Shown here: positions 55,466 to 63,333 of the stretch, piece after piece | Numbering within the stretch: the first letter of the stretch is position 1 | Layout: each line of letters begins with the position of its first letter | Assembly: GCF_011764585.1 (NCBI RefSeq) | Contig: NZ_AP022853.1 | Location: forward strand, 479,501-543,500 | From: Sulfurimicrobium lacus | GTDB taxonomy: Bacteria; Pseudomonadota; Gammaproteobacteria; Burkholderiales; Sulfuricellaceae | Length of the DNA: 64,000 nt | Direction: 5' to 3' | The notes under the pieces: generated by a model | Seen by the model: the letters and a program-made list of their open reading frames with translations, nothing else | Told to the model about the DNA's origin: nothing | Databases searched by the model: none | Made by a program: the position numbers and the translations under genes

Positions 55466-55759
55466 TTATTGTATTTCCGTTTCAGGCGCAGGAAACGGCC
55501 TGCGGCAATTTGTCGCACCCTCCGCGGCCAGCGCCAGTTTGCTGGCGCGCTTGAGTTTCTTGAGCGCTGCTTCGCGCTTCGAGGCGGCGGAGCGGTCGGG
55601 ATGCGCCTCGGTGTAAACCAGCCGGACCGGCAGGCGGGCGCGCGTGTATTTCGACGCCGTCCCGTCGTTATGCGCGGCCACGCGCTTGTCGAGGTCGTTG
55701 GTGATGCCGGTGTAGAGGCTGCCGTCGGCGCATTCCAGCAGGTAGCAGTGCCAGCTCAT
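55466..55759 (-). CDS. GIY-YIG nuclease family protein
   Basis: A 97-residue stand-alone GIY-YIG domain: CYLLECADGSLYTGITND carries the YIG-equivalent (LYTGIT), and the catalytic Arg is in DKRVAAHNDG. KYTRARLPVRLVYTE is the usual continuation of the YhbQ/UPF0213 group. The C-terminus runs on with Arg/Lys-rich helices. The biological role is unclear. The ATG overlaps the lnt stop by 4 bp. Confidence 0.9.
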   Translation of the reverse strand: MSWHCYLLECADGSLYTGITNDLDKRVAAHNDGTASKYTRARLPVRLVYTEAHPDRSAASKREAALKKLKRASKLALAAEGATNCRRPFPAPETEIQ

Positions 55760-57216
55760 TGGCGGAATTTGCGCGCCATTGCCAGCAGCAGCGCAAGCAA
55801 CAGCAGGAGTGGGAGATTGCCGAAGCGGACGTAGGGCGTGGCGCCCGCGAAGCCCTGGGCGCTGCCTTCCAGCACGGTGGCGGTGAAAACCGGCGCGAGC
55901 TGCGTCACCTGCCCGCGCTGGTCGATGATCGCCGTCACGCCGGTATTGGTGGCGCGCAGCATGAAGCGCCCGGTTTCCAGCGCGCGCATCTGGGCGATCT
56001 GCAGATGCTGCCAGGGGCCCAGGGAATGGCCGAACCAGGCGTCGTTGGTGAGGTTGGCGAGGATGGTGGCGCGCGGCAACTGGCGGATGATTTCTTCGCC
56101 GAACACGTCTTCGTAGCAGATGTCCACGGCCAGATGCTGATTCGCCACCGCCATCGGCTGCTGCACCTGCGCGCCGCGCGCGAAGTCGGCGAGCGGAATG
56201 TGCAAAATAGTCAGCACCCAGTCGAGGGCGGAACGCAGCGGCAGAAATTCGCCGAAAGGCACCAGGTGGTACTTGCGGTAAACCTGGGTCGGCGCGGAAC
56301 CGTAGCTGAATGCGCTGTTGAAATACTTGCCTGCCTCTATTTCCTCGGGGATGCCTACCACTACGTCCCCGCCGCGGCTTTGCGCCAGTTGCGCCAGTTG
56401 CTCCAGGTAGGCGGGCGGCACGTCGCCGAGGAACATCGGCAGCGCGGTTTCCGGCAGCACGACCAGTTTCCCCTGGCTGGCGGCGGACAGGCGGGCGTAG
56501 GACTCAAGGGTGTGGCGCGCTTTTTCCGGGCGCCACTTCAGCTCCTGCGCGATGTTGCCCTGCACCAGGGAAACGGCGACCGGCATACCGACCGGCTGGA
56601 CCCATTGCACTTGCTTGAGGGCTAGCCCGCTGCCGGCCAGCAACGCCAGGATAACGAGGGCGTGGCGGCGCTGTCGCTGCTGCGCCAGCAATGCCAGCGC
56701 GCCAGCACCGACCGCCAGCGCCAACGAAACGCCATAGACGCCGAGAACGGGCGCGAAGCCCGCCAGCGGGCTGATGGGTACTTGCGAATAGCCCATTGCC
56801 AGCCACGGGAAACCGGTCAGCACCCAGCCGCGCAACCATTCGCTCAGCCCCCATAACGCGGGCATCAGCAGCAGCAAACGCATGGTGCGCGAAACGCGCC
56901 AGCGGCCCTGCAGGAAGCCGGCAACTGCGGGGAATATGGCCAGCACCGCGCAGAACAGGGCGGTTGCGGTCAGGGCCAGGGCCAGGGGCATGCCGCCGAA
57001 GTCGTGCAGGCTGACATAAACCCAGCTCACCCCGGCGCCGAAAAATCCCAGGCCGAAGGTGAAGCCGTCCAGTGCGGCGCGCCGCGGCGAGGCCGAGTTT
57101 GCCCACAGGTGGAACAGGCCGGCCAGCGCGAGAAGCGGCAGAGGGAAAAAATAGAACGGCGCGAAGCCGAACACTGCCAGAACGCCGAGTGACGGGGCTA
57201 TCAGGAGTTTGAGCAA
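55756..57216 (-). CDS. lnt: Apolipoprotein N-acyltransferase
   Basis: A 486-residue inner-membrane enzyme that N-acylates lipoprotein cysteines. About six transmembrane helices flank a periplasmic nitrilase domain with the catalytic triad Glu in VLPETALPMF, Lys in RKYHLVPFGEFLP, and Cys in VDICYEDVFGEE. The start is a TTG at 57216 giving MLKLLIAPSLGVLAVF; no ATG precedes it in frame. It pairs with lptM and lptD elsewhere in the window as an envelope function. Confidence 0.95.
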   Translation of the reverse strand: MLKLLIAPSLGVLAVFGFAPFYFFPLPLLALAGLFHLWANSASPRRAALDGFTFGLGFFGAGVSWVYVSLHDFGGMPLALALTATALFCAVLAIFPAVAGFLQGRWRVSRTMRLLLLMPALWGLSEWLRGWVLTGFPWLAMGYSQVPISPLAGFAPVLGVYGVSLALAVGAGALALLAQQRQRRHALVILALLAGSGLALKQVQWVQPVGMPVAVSLVQGNIAQELKWRPEKARHTLESYARLSAASQGKLVVLPETALPMFLGDVPPAYLEQLAQLAQSRGGDVVVGIPEEIEAGKYFNSAFSYGSAPTQVYRKYHLVPFGEFLPLRSALDWVLTILHIPLADFARGAQVQQPMAVANQHLAVDICYEDVFGEEIIRQLPRATILANLTNDAWFGHSLGPWQHLQIAQMRALETGRFMLRATNTGVTAIIDQRGQVTQLAPVFTATVLEGSAQGFAGATPYVRFGNLPLLLLLALLLAMARKFRQ

Positions 57217-57238
57217 ACTTGATCCTTAGAACGGCATG

Positions 57239-57312
57239 TTAACCACGGAGATCACAAAGAAAAAAAGAGTGCTACCCAAGACTTCGAATTTTTCCGTGTC
57301 CTCCGTGGTTAA
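57239..57312. repeat. Inverted repeat of the CCACGGAG type
   Basis: Perfect 12-bp arms TTAACCACGGAG and CTCCGTGGTTAA enclose an A-rich left and T-rich right centre that also pair partly. It lies in the 103-bp gap between lysA and lnt and could act as a terminator for lysA. Confidence 0.75.
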
Positions 57313-57319
57313 TCGCTTT

Positions 57320-58567
57320 TTAATCAGGGAGTTTTCGTTCCCCGGCGAACAGCGCGGCGACCTGCTCGCGTTCGCGCACCAGGTAGGTCTTGTCGCCATC
57401 CACCATGACTTCCGCGACGCGTGGGCGGGTGTTGTAATTGGAGCTCATGCTCATGCCGTAGGCGCCGGCGGACATGATGGCCAGCAAATCGCCTTCTTCC
57501 AGCGCGAGCTGGCGGTCATGGCCGAGAAAGTCGCCGCTTTCGCACACCGGGCCGACGACTTCATAGCTTTGCTGCACGCCGGCTCCGGGGCGTACCGCCT
57601 GGATGTCGTGGAAGGCGTCATAGAGGGCGGGGCGTGCCAGGTCGTTCATGGCGGCGTCGACGATGGCGAAATTCTTGCTCTCGCCGTGCTTGAGATACTC
57701 CACCTTGGTGAGCAGGAGGCCGGCATTGCCCACCAGGGCGCGGCCGGGTTCGATGATGATTTTGTGCGGGCGGGCGGCAAGCTTGTCCAGCAAGGTCCGG
57801 ACGTATTCCGCGGCGGGCGGCGGCGTTTCGTCCTGGTAGCGGATGCCGACGCCGCCGCCGAGGTCGAGGTGGTGCAGCGTGATGCCGTCGCGCTCCAGTC
57901 GGTCGACCAGTTCCAGGACCTTGTCCAGGGCGTCGGCGAAAGGCGAAAGTTCGGTGATCTGGGAACCGATATGGCAGTCGATGCCCTGGATGGAGATATG
58001 GGGCAACTCGCTGGCCAGGCGGTAGATGCGCGGGGCGTCGTCGTAGGCGACGCCGAACTTGTTGCCCTTGAGGCCGGTGGAAATGTAGGGGTGCGTCTTG
58101 GGGTCCACGTCGGGGTTGACGCGCAGGCTGACCGGCGCGCTTTTGCCCATGCTTCCGGCGACCTGGTTGAGGCGCAGCAGTTCGCCTTCCGATTCCACGT
58201 TGAAGCACAGGATGCCGGCTTCGAGCGCCTGGCGCATTTCATTCTCGCTCTTGCCCACGCCGGAAAACACCACTTTGCGCGGGTCGCCGCCGGCAGCCAG
58301 GACGCGTTGCAGTTCGCCGCCGGAAACCAGGTCGAACCCGGCGCCCAGCCGGGCGAACAGGTTGAGAATGGCGAGGTTGGGATTGGCTTTGACGGCGTAG
58401 CACACGAGATGCTCGCGCCCGGCGAAAGCAGTGTCGAAGCTGCGGTAAGCCTCGGTCAGCGCGGCGCGCGAATAAACGTAGCAGGGGGTGGCGTATTCCC
58501 GGGCGATGCGGCTGAGCGGCACGGACTCGGCGTGGAGTTCGCCGCTGATAGGTTGAAAGGTGTTCAC
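57320..58567 (-). CDS. lysA: Diaminopimelate decarboxylase
   Basis: A 415-residue PLP enzyme for the last step of lysine synthesis. The PLP lysine is in CYAVKANPNLAIL, with IDCHIGSQI, HHLDLGGGVGI and EPGRALVGNAG following. The second-subunit cysteine motif is VGPVCESGDFLG. The start is GTG at 58567, which overlaps the lptM stop (GTGA) and gives the family length. The order lptM-lysA and divergent cyaY matches enterics and pseudomonads. Confidence 0.97.
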   Translation of the reverse strand: MNTFQPISGELHAESVPLSRIAREYATPCYVYSRAALTEAYRSFDTAFAGREHLVCYAVKANPNLAILNLFARLGAGFDLVSGGELQRVLAAGGDPRKVVFSGVGKSENEMRQALEAGILCFNVESEGELLRLNQVAGSMGKSAPVSLRVNPDVDPKTHPYISTGLKGNKFGVAYDDAPRIYRLASELPHISIQGIDCHIGSQITELSPFADALDKVLELVDRLERDGITLHHLDLGGGVGIRYQDETPPPAAEYVRTLLDKLAARPHKIIIEPGRALVGNAGLLLTKVEYLKHGESKNFAIVDAAMNDLARPALYDAFHDIQAVRPGAGVQQSYEVVGPVCESGDFLGHDRQLALEEGDLLAIMSAGAYGMSMSSNYNTRPRVAEVMVDGDKTYLVREREQVAALFAGERKLPD

Positions 58568-58677
58568 TTGTGGTCCTGTTGCGAGGAGGCGGGTGGCGGC
58601 GGCAGGTAGAGCGGACCCTTGTGGCCGCAACCGGCGAGCAGCAGGGCGCACATAACTAGCATCAAAGCAGGCCGCAT
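58564..58677 (-). CDS. lptM: LPS-assembly lipoprotein LptM (YifL)
   Basis: A 37-residue lipoprotein reading MRPALMLVMCALLLAGCG, then HKGPLYLPPPP and a short hydrophilic tail ending DHK. The lipobox LLAGC puts the lipidated Cys at 17. The GPLYLP motif directly after it is characteristic of LptM, which helps LptD form its native disulfides. It overlaps the lysA start (GTGA) and is divergent from cyaY, the canonical location. It is easily missed because of its size. Confidence 0.9.
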   Translation of the reverse strand: MRPALMLVMCALLLAGCGHKGPLYLPPPPASSQQDHK

Positions 58678-58736
58678 AGTATTCTTCCCGGATAATAAAG
58701 CGTAAAGCGCGAAATCTTAACATATTGGCTGCTGTC

Positions 58737-59054
58737 ATGACCCCAACCGAATTTACGCAATTAGTCGACACCACGCTCTCGCAAATCGAGCAGGCCATCG
58801 AGGCCAGCGACGCAGACATCGACTTTGAAACCAGTGCCGGCATTCTCGAACTCGAGTTCGCGAACGGCAGCAAAATCATCATCAACCGCCAGTCTGCCAG
58901 CCAGGAATTATGGGTGGCGGCAAAGTCGGGCGGCTATCACTATGTCTGGAAAGACGATGCCTGGCGCAACACGCGCGACGGCAGCGAATTGTTCGCCTCC
59001 CTCGGCCGTTATGTGAGCGAACAGGCCGGTCAGCCGGTTGAAATGAAGAGCTAG
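58737..59054 (+). CDS. cyaY: Iron-sulfur assembly regulator CyaY (frataxin)
   Basis: A 105-residue frataxin homologue with an acidic N-terminal helix (DTTLSQIEQAIEASDADIDFE, region about 12-32) and the beta-sheet signature LELEFANGSKIIINRQ, QELWVAAKSGGYHY. It binds iron and modulates IscS. I chose ATG 58737 (MTPTEFTQLVD); the TTG four codons earlier is less likely. It is divergent from lptM-lysA. Confidence 0.96.
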   Translation: MTPTEFTQLVDTTLSQIEQAIEASDADIDFETSAGILELEFANGSKIIINRQSASQELWVAAKSGGYHYVWKDDAWRNTRDGSELFASLGRYVSEQAGQPVEMKS

Positions 59055-59060
59055 CGCAGC

Positions 59061-60710
59061 ATGGCCGCTTTCCCTGGTGCGAAAAATGTCCCGGTCGATT
59101 TCAAGGGCAAGACCTTTCTGGTGATCGACGACATCATCGGTGTGCGCTCCTCCTTGCGCATTACCATCACCACGCTGGGCGGAGTCAAGATTGACATGGC
59201 GGCGAATGCCGCGGATGCGATCAACAAAATCGAGCATCGGACTTACGACATCATTCTCTGCGACTATTTCCTGGGCGAAGGCAAGGACGGCCAGCAATTG
59301 CTGGAAGAGTTGAAGCGCAGGCGGATGATCAAGAACACCACCATATTCATGATGGTGACCGCCGAGCGCAGCTACGAAAAAGTGGTGAGCGCCGTGGAGC
59401 TGGCGCCGGACGACTACCTGATCAAGCCTTTCAGCGGCGAGGTATTGCGCCTGCGGCTCGAACGCCTGGCGAACAAGAAAACGTTTCTGGCGCCGATATT
59501 CGATCTGATGGAGCGCCAGGAATTTCGCAAGGCCGTGCAGGTGTGCGATCAGCGACTGCAGGCGGCGGGGCCTTATTTGCTGGACTTGCTGCGCCTCAAG
59601 GGCGAATTGATGCTGCTGGTCTCGGATTTTGCCGGGGCGCGCCAGGTCTACGAACACATCCTGAAAATGCGGGAAATTCCGTGGGCGCGCATGGGGCTGG
59701 CCAAGGCGCAGTTTTTCGCGGAGAACTTCCAGGCTGCGGCGGAAGGCTTCCAGCAGATCGTCGCGGACCATCCCAACTATATGTCCGCCTACGACTGGCT
59801 GGCCAAGACGCACTCCGCCCTGGGCGACGAGGCTGCCGCTCAGCGGGTGCTGATGGACGCGGTGGCCAAATCGCCGCGCATTCTGCAGCGCCAGAAGGAC
59901 TTGGGCGAAACCGCCTACCACAACGAGGACCTGGACACAGCACAGGGTGCGTTCGAAGCTGTGCTGGAGTTCGGCAAGTTCTCCTCATTCGCGGAGCCGG
60001 AAGACTACGCCAACCTGAGCCGGGTATTCCTCGACAAGGGCGAATACACCCAGGCCTTGTCAGTGATGGGCAATGCGCGCAAGGCGTTCGAGAACTCTGC
60101 CGAAGTGATGCTGCATGCGGCGGTCATGGACAGCATGATCCATGACAAGGCTGGCGATAAGGCGGCGGCGCAGCAGTCCTTCAACGAAGCGCGGGAGCTG
60201 TTCGAGGCTGCCGCCAAGAAACCCGAATCGGTGGCGCTGGACATGGTGCGCGCCTGCTATCAGCAAGGCGACCAGGCAATGGGTGAGCAGATCGCCCAGA
60301 ATCTGGTGAAGAACAATCACGAAAATGCGGCGCTGCTCAAGCGTGCCGAGCAGATGTTCGAGCGCATGGGGTTGCACGACCAGGGCAAAGAACTGATCCA
60401 CAACTCCTCGCGCGAAGTGATCGCCCTCAACAACCGTGCCGTGAAACTTGCCCAGGCGGGCGACCTGAAGGGGTCGGTTGAGCTTTTGATGCAGGCCGCG
60501 AACCAGCTCGGGAACAACAACGTGGTGGTGCTCAATGCCGTTCATGCCATCCTGACCTATATCGGTCAAAGCGGTTGGGACGAGGAATTGGCGCTCGTGG
60601 CGCGCGGATATCTGGACGCAATCAAGCAGCGTGATCCTGAACACAAGAAATATCTCATGCTTGCCACGCTTTACAAGGATCTCTCCGCCAAATTCGGGGT
60701 TAAAGAATGA
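59061..60710 (+). CDS. Response regulator with receiver and TPR-like C-terminal domain
   Basis: A 549-residue protein. The receiver domain (about 15-135) has all phosphorylation residues: D23/D24, phosphoacceptor D68 in LCDYFLG, T100 in MVTAE, and K122 in LIKPF. The rest (about 140-545) is an alpha-solenoid of TPR-like repeats such as ARMGLAKAQFFAENFQAAAEGF and YMSAYDWLAKTHSALGDEAAA. No DNA-binding or enzymatic domain is present, so output is probably protein-protein. It overlaps the next kinase gene as ATGA, which makes that its likely partner. Confidence 0.92.
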   Translation: MAAFPGAKNVPVDFKGKTFLVIDDIIGVRSSLRITITTLGGVKIDMAANAADAINKIEHRTYDIILCDYFLGEGKDGQQLLEELKRRRMIKNTTIFMMVTAERSYEKVVSAVELAPDDYLIKPFSGEVLRLRLERLANKKTFLAPIFDLMERQEFRKAVQVCDQRLQAAGPYLLDLLRLKGELMLLVSDFAGARQVYEHILKMREIPWARMGLAKAQFFAENFQAAAEGFQQIVADHPNYMSAYDWLAKTHSALGDEAAAQRVLMDAVAKSPRILQRQKDLGETAYHNEDLDTAQGAFEAVLEFGKFSSFAEPEDYANLSRVFLDKGEYTQALSVMGNARKAFENSAEVMLHAAVMDSMIHDKAGDKAAAQQSFNEARELFEAAAKKPESVALDMVRACYQQGDQAMGEQIAQNLVKNNHENAALLKRAEQMFERMGLHDQGKELIHNSSREVIALNNRAVKLAQAGDLKGSVELLMQAANQLGNNNVVVLNAVHAILTYIGQSGWDEELALVARGYLDAIKQRDPEHKKYLMLATLYKDLSAKFGVKE

Positions 60711-61414
60711 ACGAGCCGAACGATCAGGGCGCAGGCGGCGATATCGATTTCGCTACCGTTTTTGCAGCCAATATTCATGAAATCAAGAATTTGCTCTTCC
60801 TGCACTTCAACGCCATTGAAAACGCGAGCAACGAACCCTGGGCGCTGGACAATCCTGAGGCGCAAAAATCGCTGAGCCGGATAAAATACGGTAGTTCGCG
60901 GATCAACCAGCGCCTGGCGCACGTGCTGGCCCTTTACCGTATTGCTCAAGGTCGTTATGAGCTCGATATCGACTATCACGACGCATGCGAGGTTTTGCGG
61001 GAGATCGCCGTCGAAACCCACTCCCTGATGGAAGATCGCGGTATCGACATCAGCATCGGTAGTTGTGAGGGCTTATATGGTTTCTTCGACCGCGAGATGG
61101 TGCGCGGCATCCTGGTGAATGCGGTTCATAACTCGTTGCATTACGCCAAGGGCAAGGTCCTGCTGAGCGCCGCGTCTGAGGATGGTTATCTGCGCTTCCG
61201 GGTGGAGGACGACAGTCAGGGGTACCCCAGCGAAGTCCTTGAGCATGGCGGACGCCGCGCTAAACTGGATCTGTGTGGCGGGGGTACCGGGCTGGGACTG
61301 TATTTTTCTGCGACGGTCGCGGCCTTGCATCGCAATCAGGGGAAAAGCGGCTTCATCCGGCTTGGCAACGAAGGCGCCCTGCATGGCGCGGTGTTTTCTC
61401 TCTACCTGCCCTGA
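60707..61414 (+). CDS. Small cytoplasmic histidine kinase
   Basis: A 235-residue soluble kinase without transmembrane or sensor domain. The putative phospho-His is in FAANIHEIKNLLFLH near residue 24, followed by a helical dimerisation region. The HATPase domain has an N-box (GILVNAVHNSLHYAKG), a G1-like VEDDSQGYP and a G2 GGGTGLGLYFSATVAA. The overlap with the receiver-TPR gene indicates a two-component pair in one transcript. The signal input is unknown. Confidence 0.88.
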   Translation: MNEPNDQGAGGDIDFATVFAANIHEIKNLLFLHFNAIENASNEPWALDNPEAQKSLSRIKYGSSRINQRLAHVLALYRIAQGRYELDIDYHDACEVLREIAVETHSLMEDRGIDISIGSCEGLYGFFDREMVRGILVNAVHNSLHYAKGKVLLSAASEDGYLRFRVEDDSQGYPSEVLEHGGRRAKLDLCGGGTGLGLYFSATVAALHRNQGKSGFIRLGNEGALHGAVFSLYLP

Positions 61415-61515
61415 GTGGGCGCGCCTCTCCGCGGCCAGCGGGAGAGGGGGCGAACGTGAAGGGCGATTGTTCCGATCGGGGGGAGGGGGGCGCGGGCTCG
61501 CTGCGCGAGTCTTGT
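61415..61515. other. Convergent gap with hairpin and G-rich tract
   Basis: Between the kinase and the SCP2-like gene. CTCTCCGC and GCGGGAGAG (about 61431-61449) make an imperfect hairpin. A run of GGGGGGAGGGGGG lies near 61479-61491. No gene is visible. Confidence 0.45.
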
Positions 61516-61911
61516 TTATAGCAATGTGAAGAACTTTAGGAAGGGTCCGGCCAGCCGCGGTGTGCGGATCATCTTGCGGTAGTCGCCGGCGCGGAATTCA
61601 AGTTGCCGGGTCGCAACCGCGACGCCCAGTCCGGCGATGCCCATGCCTTCTTTCTTCCATTTGACCCAGTTTTCCGCACTGGCGCGCAAATCCCAGTCCG
61701 GTGTCGGGCTGCTGGCCGCAACAAATACACCGGCTTTTGCCACCTTGCCGTTTTTTACTTCGAGCACTACCGCCGGGTTGGTTTCGTCGCTGAAGCCGAA
61801 GGCAATGACCGAATTGAAATTCGCCGCGCTCAGCGGCGCCACCATGTCCATGTTGGCATTCCATTGTGCGGCGAAGCGTTCGACCCACTGGCGCGAAAAT
61901 AGCCCTTCCAC
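61516..61911 (-). CDS. SCP2-like sterol/lipid-binding fold protein
   Basis: A 131-residue soluble protein. The beginning RQWVERFAAQWNAN, the central FGFSDETNPAVVLEVKNGKVAKAG and the alternation of strands and helices suggest an SCP2 sterol-carrier-like fold. This assignment rests on pattern only. The start is directly after the argH stop, so the two are probably co-transcribed. Function is unknown. Confidence 0.65.
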   Translation of the reverse strand: MEGLFSRQWVERFAAQWNANMDMVAPLSAANFNSVIAFGFSDETNPAVVLEVKNGKVAKAGVFVAASSPTPDWDLRASAENWVKWKKEGMGIAGLGVAVATRQLEFRAGDYRKMIRTPRLAGPFLKFFTLL

Positions 61912-63303
61912 TTATTTTCCCAGAGCCTGTCTCGCCTTGTGTATGGCTTTCCTGACTTGTTCGGGCGCAGTGCCGCCAATGTGATTGCGGCTGTTGAGCG
62001 AACCTTCCAGCGTCAGGACGGCAAAAATGTCGGCTTCGATCAGGGGAGAAAACTGGCGCAACTCATCCAGCGGCAACTCGCTCAGATCGCATTTCCTGCT
62101 TTCCGCATGTCGTACTGCCCGCGCCACTGCCTCGTGCGCGTCGCGGAAAGGCAACCCTTTCTTCACCAGGTAATCAGCCAGATCCGTGGCTGTGGCATAA
62201 CCCTGGAACGCCGCCTGACGCATGGCGTCCTTGTTCACCGTGATGCCGCCGATCATGTCGGCGTAAATGCGCAGCGTGGCGTTGAGGGTGTCCACGGTGT
62301 CGAACAGCGGTTCCTTGTCTTCCTGGTTGTCCTTGTTGTAGGCCAGCGGCTGGGATTTCATCAGGGTCAGCAGCGCCACCAGGTGGCCGTTGATGCGCCC
62401 GGTCTTGCCGCGCACCAGTTCCGGTACGTCGGGGTTTTTCTTCTGCGGCATGATGGACGAGCCGGTGCAGAAGCGGTCGGCGATGTCGATGAAGCCGAAG
62501 CGCGGGCTCATCCACAGGATCAGTTCTTCAGACAGGCGCGAAAGGTGGGTCATCACCAGCGCGGCGCTGGCGGTAAACTCGATGGCAAAGTCGCGGTCGG
62601 ATACGGCGTCCAGGGAGTTCTCGCACACCCCGTCGAAGCCCAGTTCGCGCGCCACCATCTCCCGGTCGATGGGGTAGCTGGTCCCGGCCAGGGCGGCGGC
62701 GCCCAGGGGCAGGCGGTTGACGCGCTTGCGGCAATCCTGCAGGCGCTCCCCGTCGCGCTTGAGCATTTCATAGTAAGCCATGAGATGATGGCCGAAGGCG
62801 ACCGGCTGTGCCACCTGCAAGTGGGTGAAGCCGGGCATCACCGTGTCGGCATGCTGTTCGGCCAGATCGAGCAGGGCGCCTTGCAGGTTTTTGACCAGTG
62901 CGACCAGTGCGTCGATCTCGGCGCGCAGCCACAGGCGCACGTCGGTCGCAACCTGGTCGTTGCGCGAACGCGCGGTGTGCAGCCGTTTGCCGGCGTCGCC
63001 TACCAGGCTGGTGAGGCGTTTTTCGATGTTGAGGTGTACGTCTTCCGCGTCGAGCGACCAGACGAACTGGTCGTTGCGAACCTCCGCCAGGATTTGCGCC
63101 ATGCCGCGCTGGATGGCGGAGAGGTCGTCCGCGTTGAGGATGCCTACGGCATTAAGCATGAGGGCGTGGGCGAGGGAACCCTGGATGTCGCATTCGGCCA
63201 GGCGGCGGTCGAATTCCACCGAGGCGGTGTAGCGTTTGACCAGTTCGGCGACTGGTTCGTTGAAGCGGCCGGACCAAGCCTGTGCCGGATTTTGATCTTG
63301 CAT
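61912..63303 (-). CDS. argH: Argininosuccinate lyase
   Basis: A 463-residue enzyme of the fumarase superfamily that cleaves argininosuccinate to arginine and fumarate. It has [48 protein letters not shown] and the flexible signature loop [19 protein letters not shown]. It is full length. It is divergent from an AlgZ-like kinase 30 bp away, an arrangement also found in pseudomonads. Confidence 0.98.
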   Translation of the reverse strand: MQDQNPAQAWSGRFNEPVAELVKRYTASVEFDRRLAECDIQGSLAHALMLNAVGILNADDLSAIQRGMAQILAEVRNDQFVWSLDAEDVHLNIEKRLTSLVGDAGKRLHTARSRNDQVATDVRLWLRAEIDALVALVKNLQGALLDLAEQHADTVMPGFTHLQVAQPVAFGHHLMAYYEMLKRDGERLQDCRKRVNRLPLGAAALAGTSYPIDREMVARELGFDGVCENSLDAVSDRDFAIEFTASAALVMTHLSRLSEELILWMSPRFGFIDIADRFCTGSSIMPQKKNPDVPELVRGKTGRINGHLVALLTLMKSQPLAYNKDNQEDKEPLFDTVDTLNATLRIYADMIGGITVNKDAMRQAAFQGYATATDLADYLVKKGLPFRDAHEAVARAVRHAESRKCDLSELPLDELRQFSPLIEADIFAVLTLEGSLNSRNHIGGTAPEQVRKAIHKARQALGK

Positions 63304-63333
63304 CGTGGGGGCGTCTTATTCAGAATTGGGAAC

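Noticed and set aside
57236-58609. Plus-strand open frame of about 457 codons opposite lysA
   Set aside because: It covers the lysA coding region in antisense and carries no recognisable domain.
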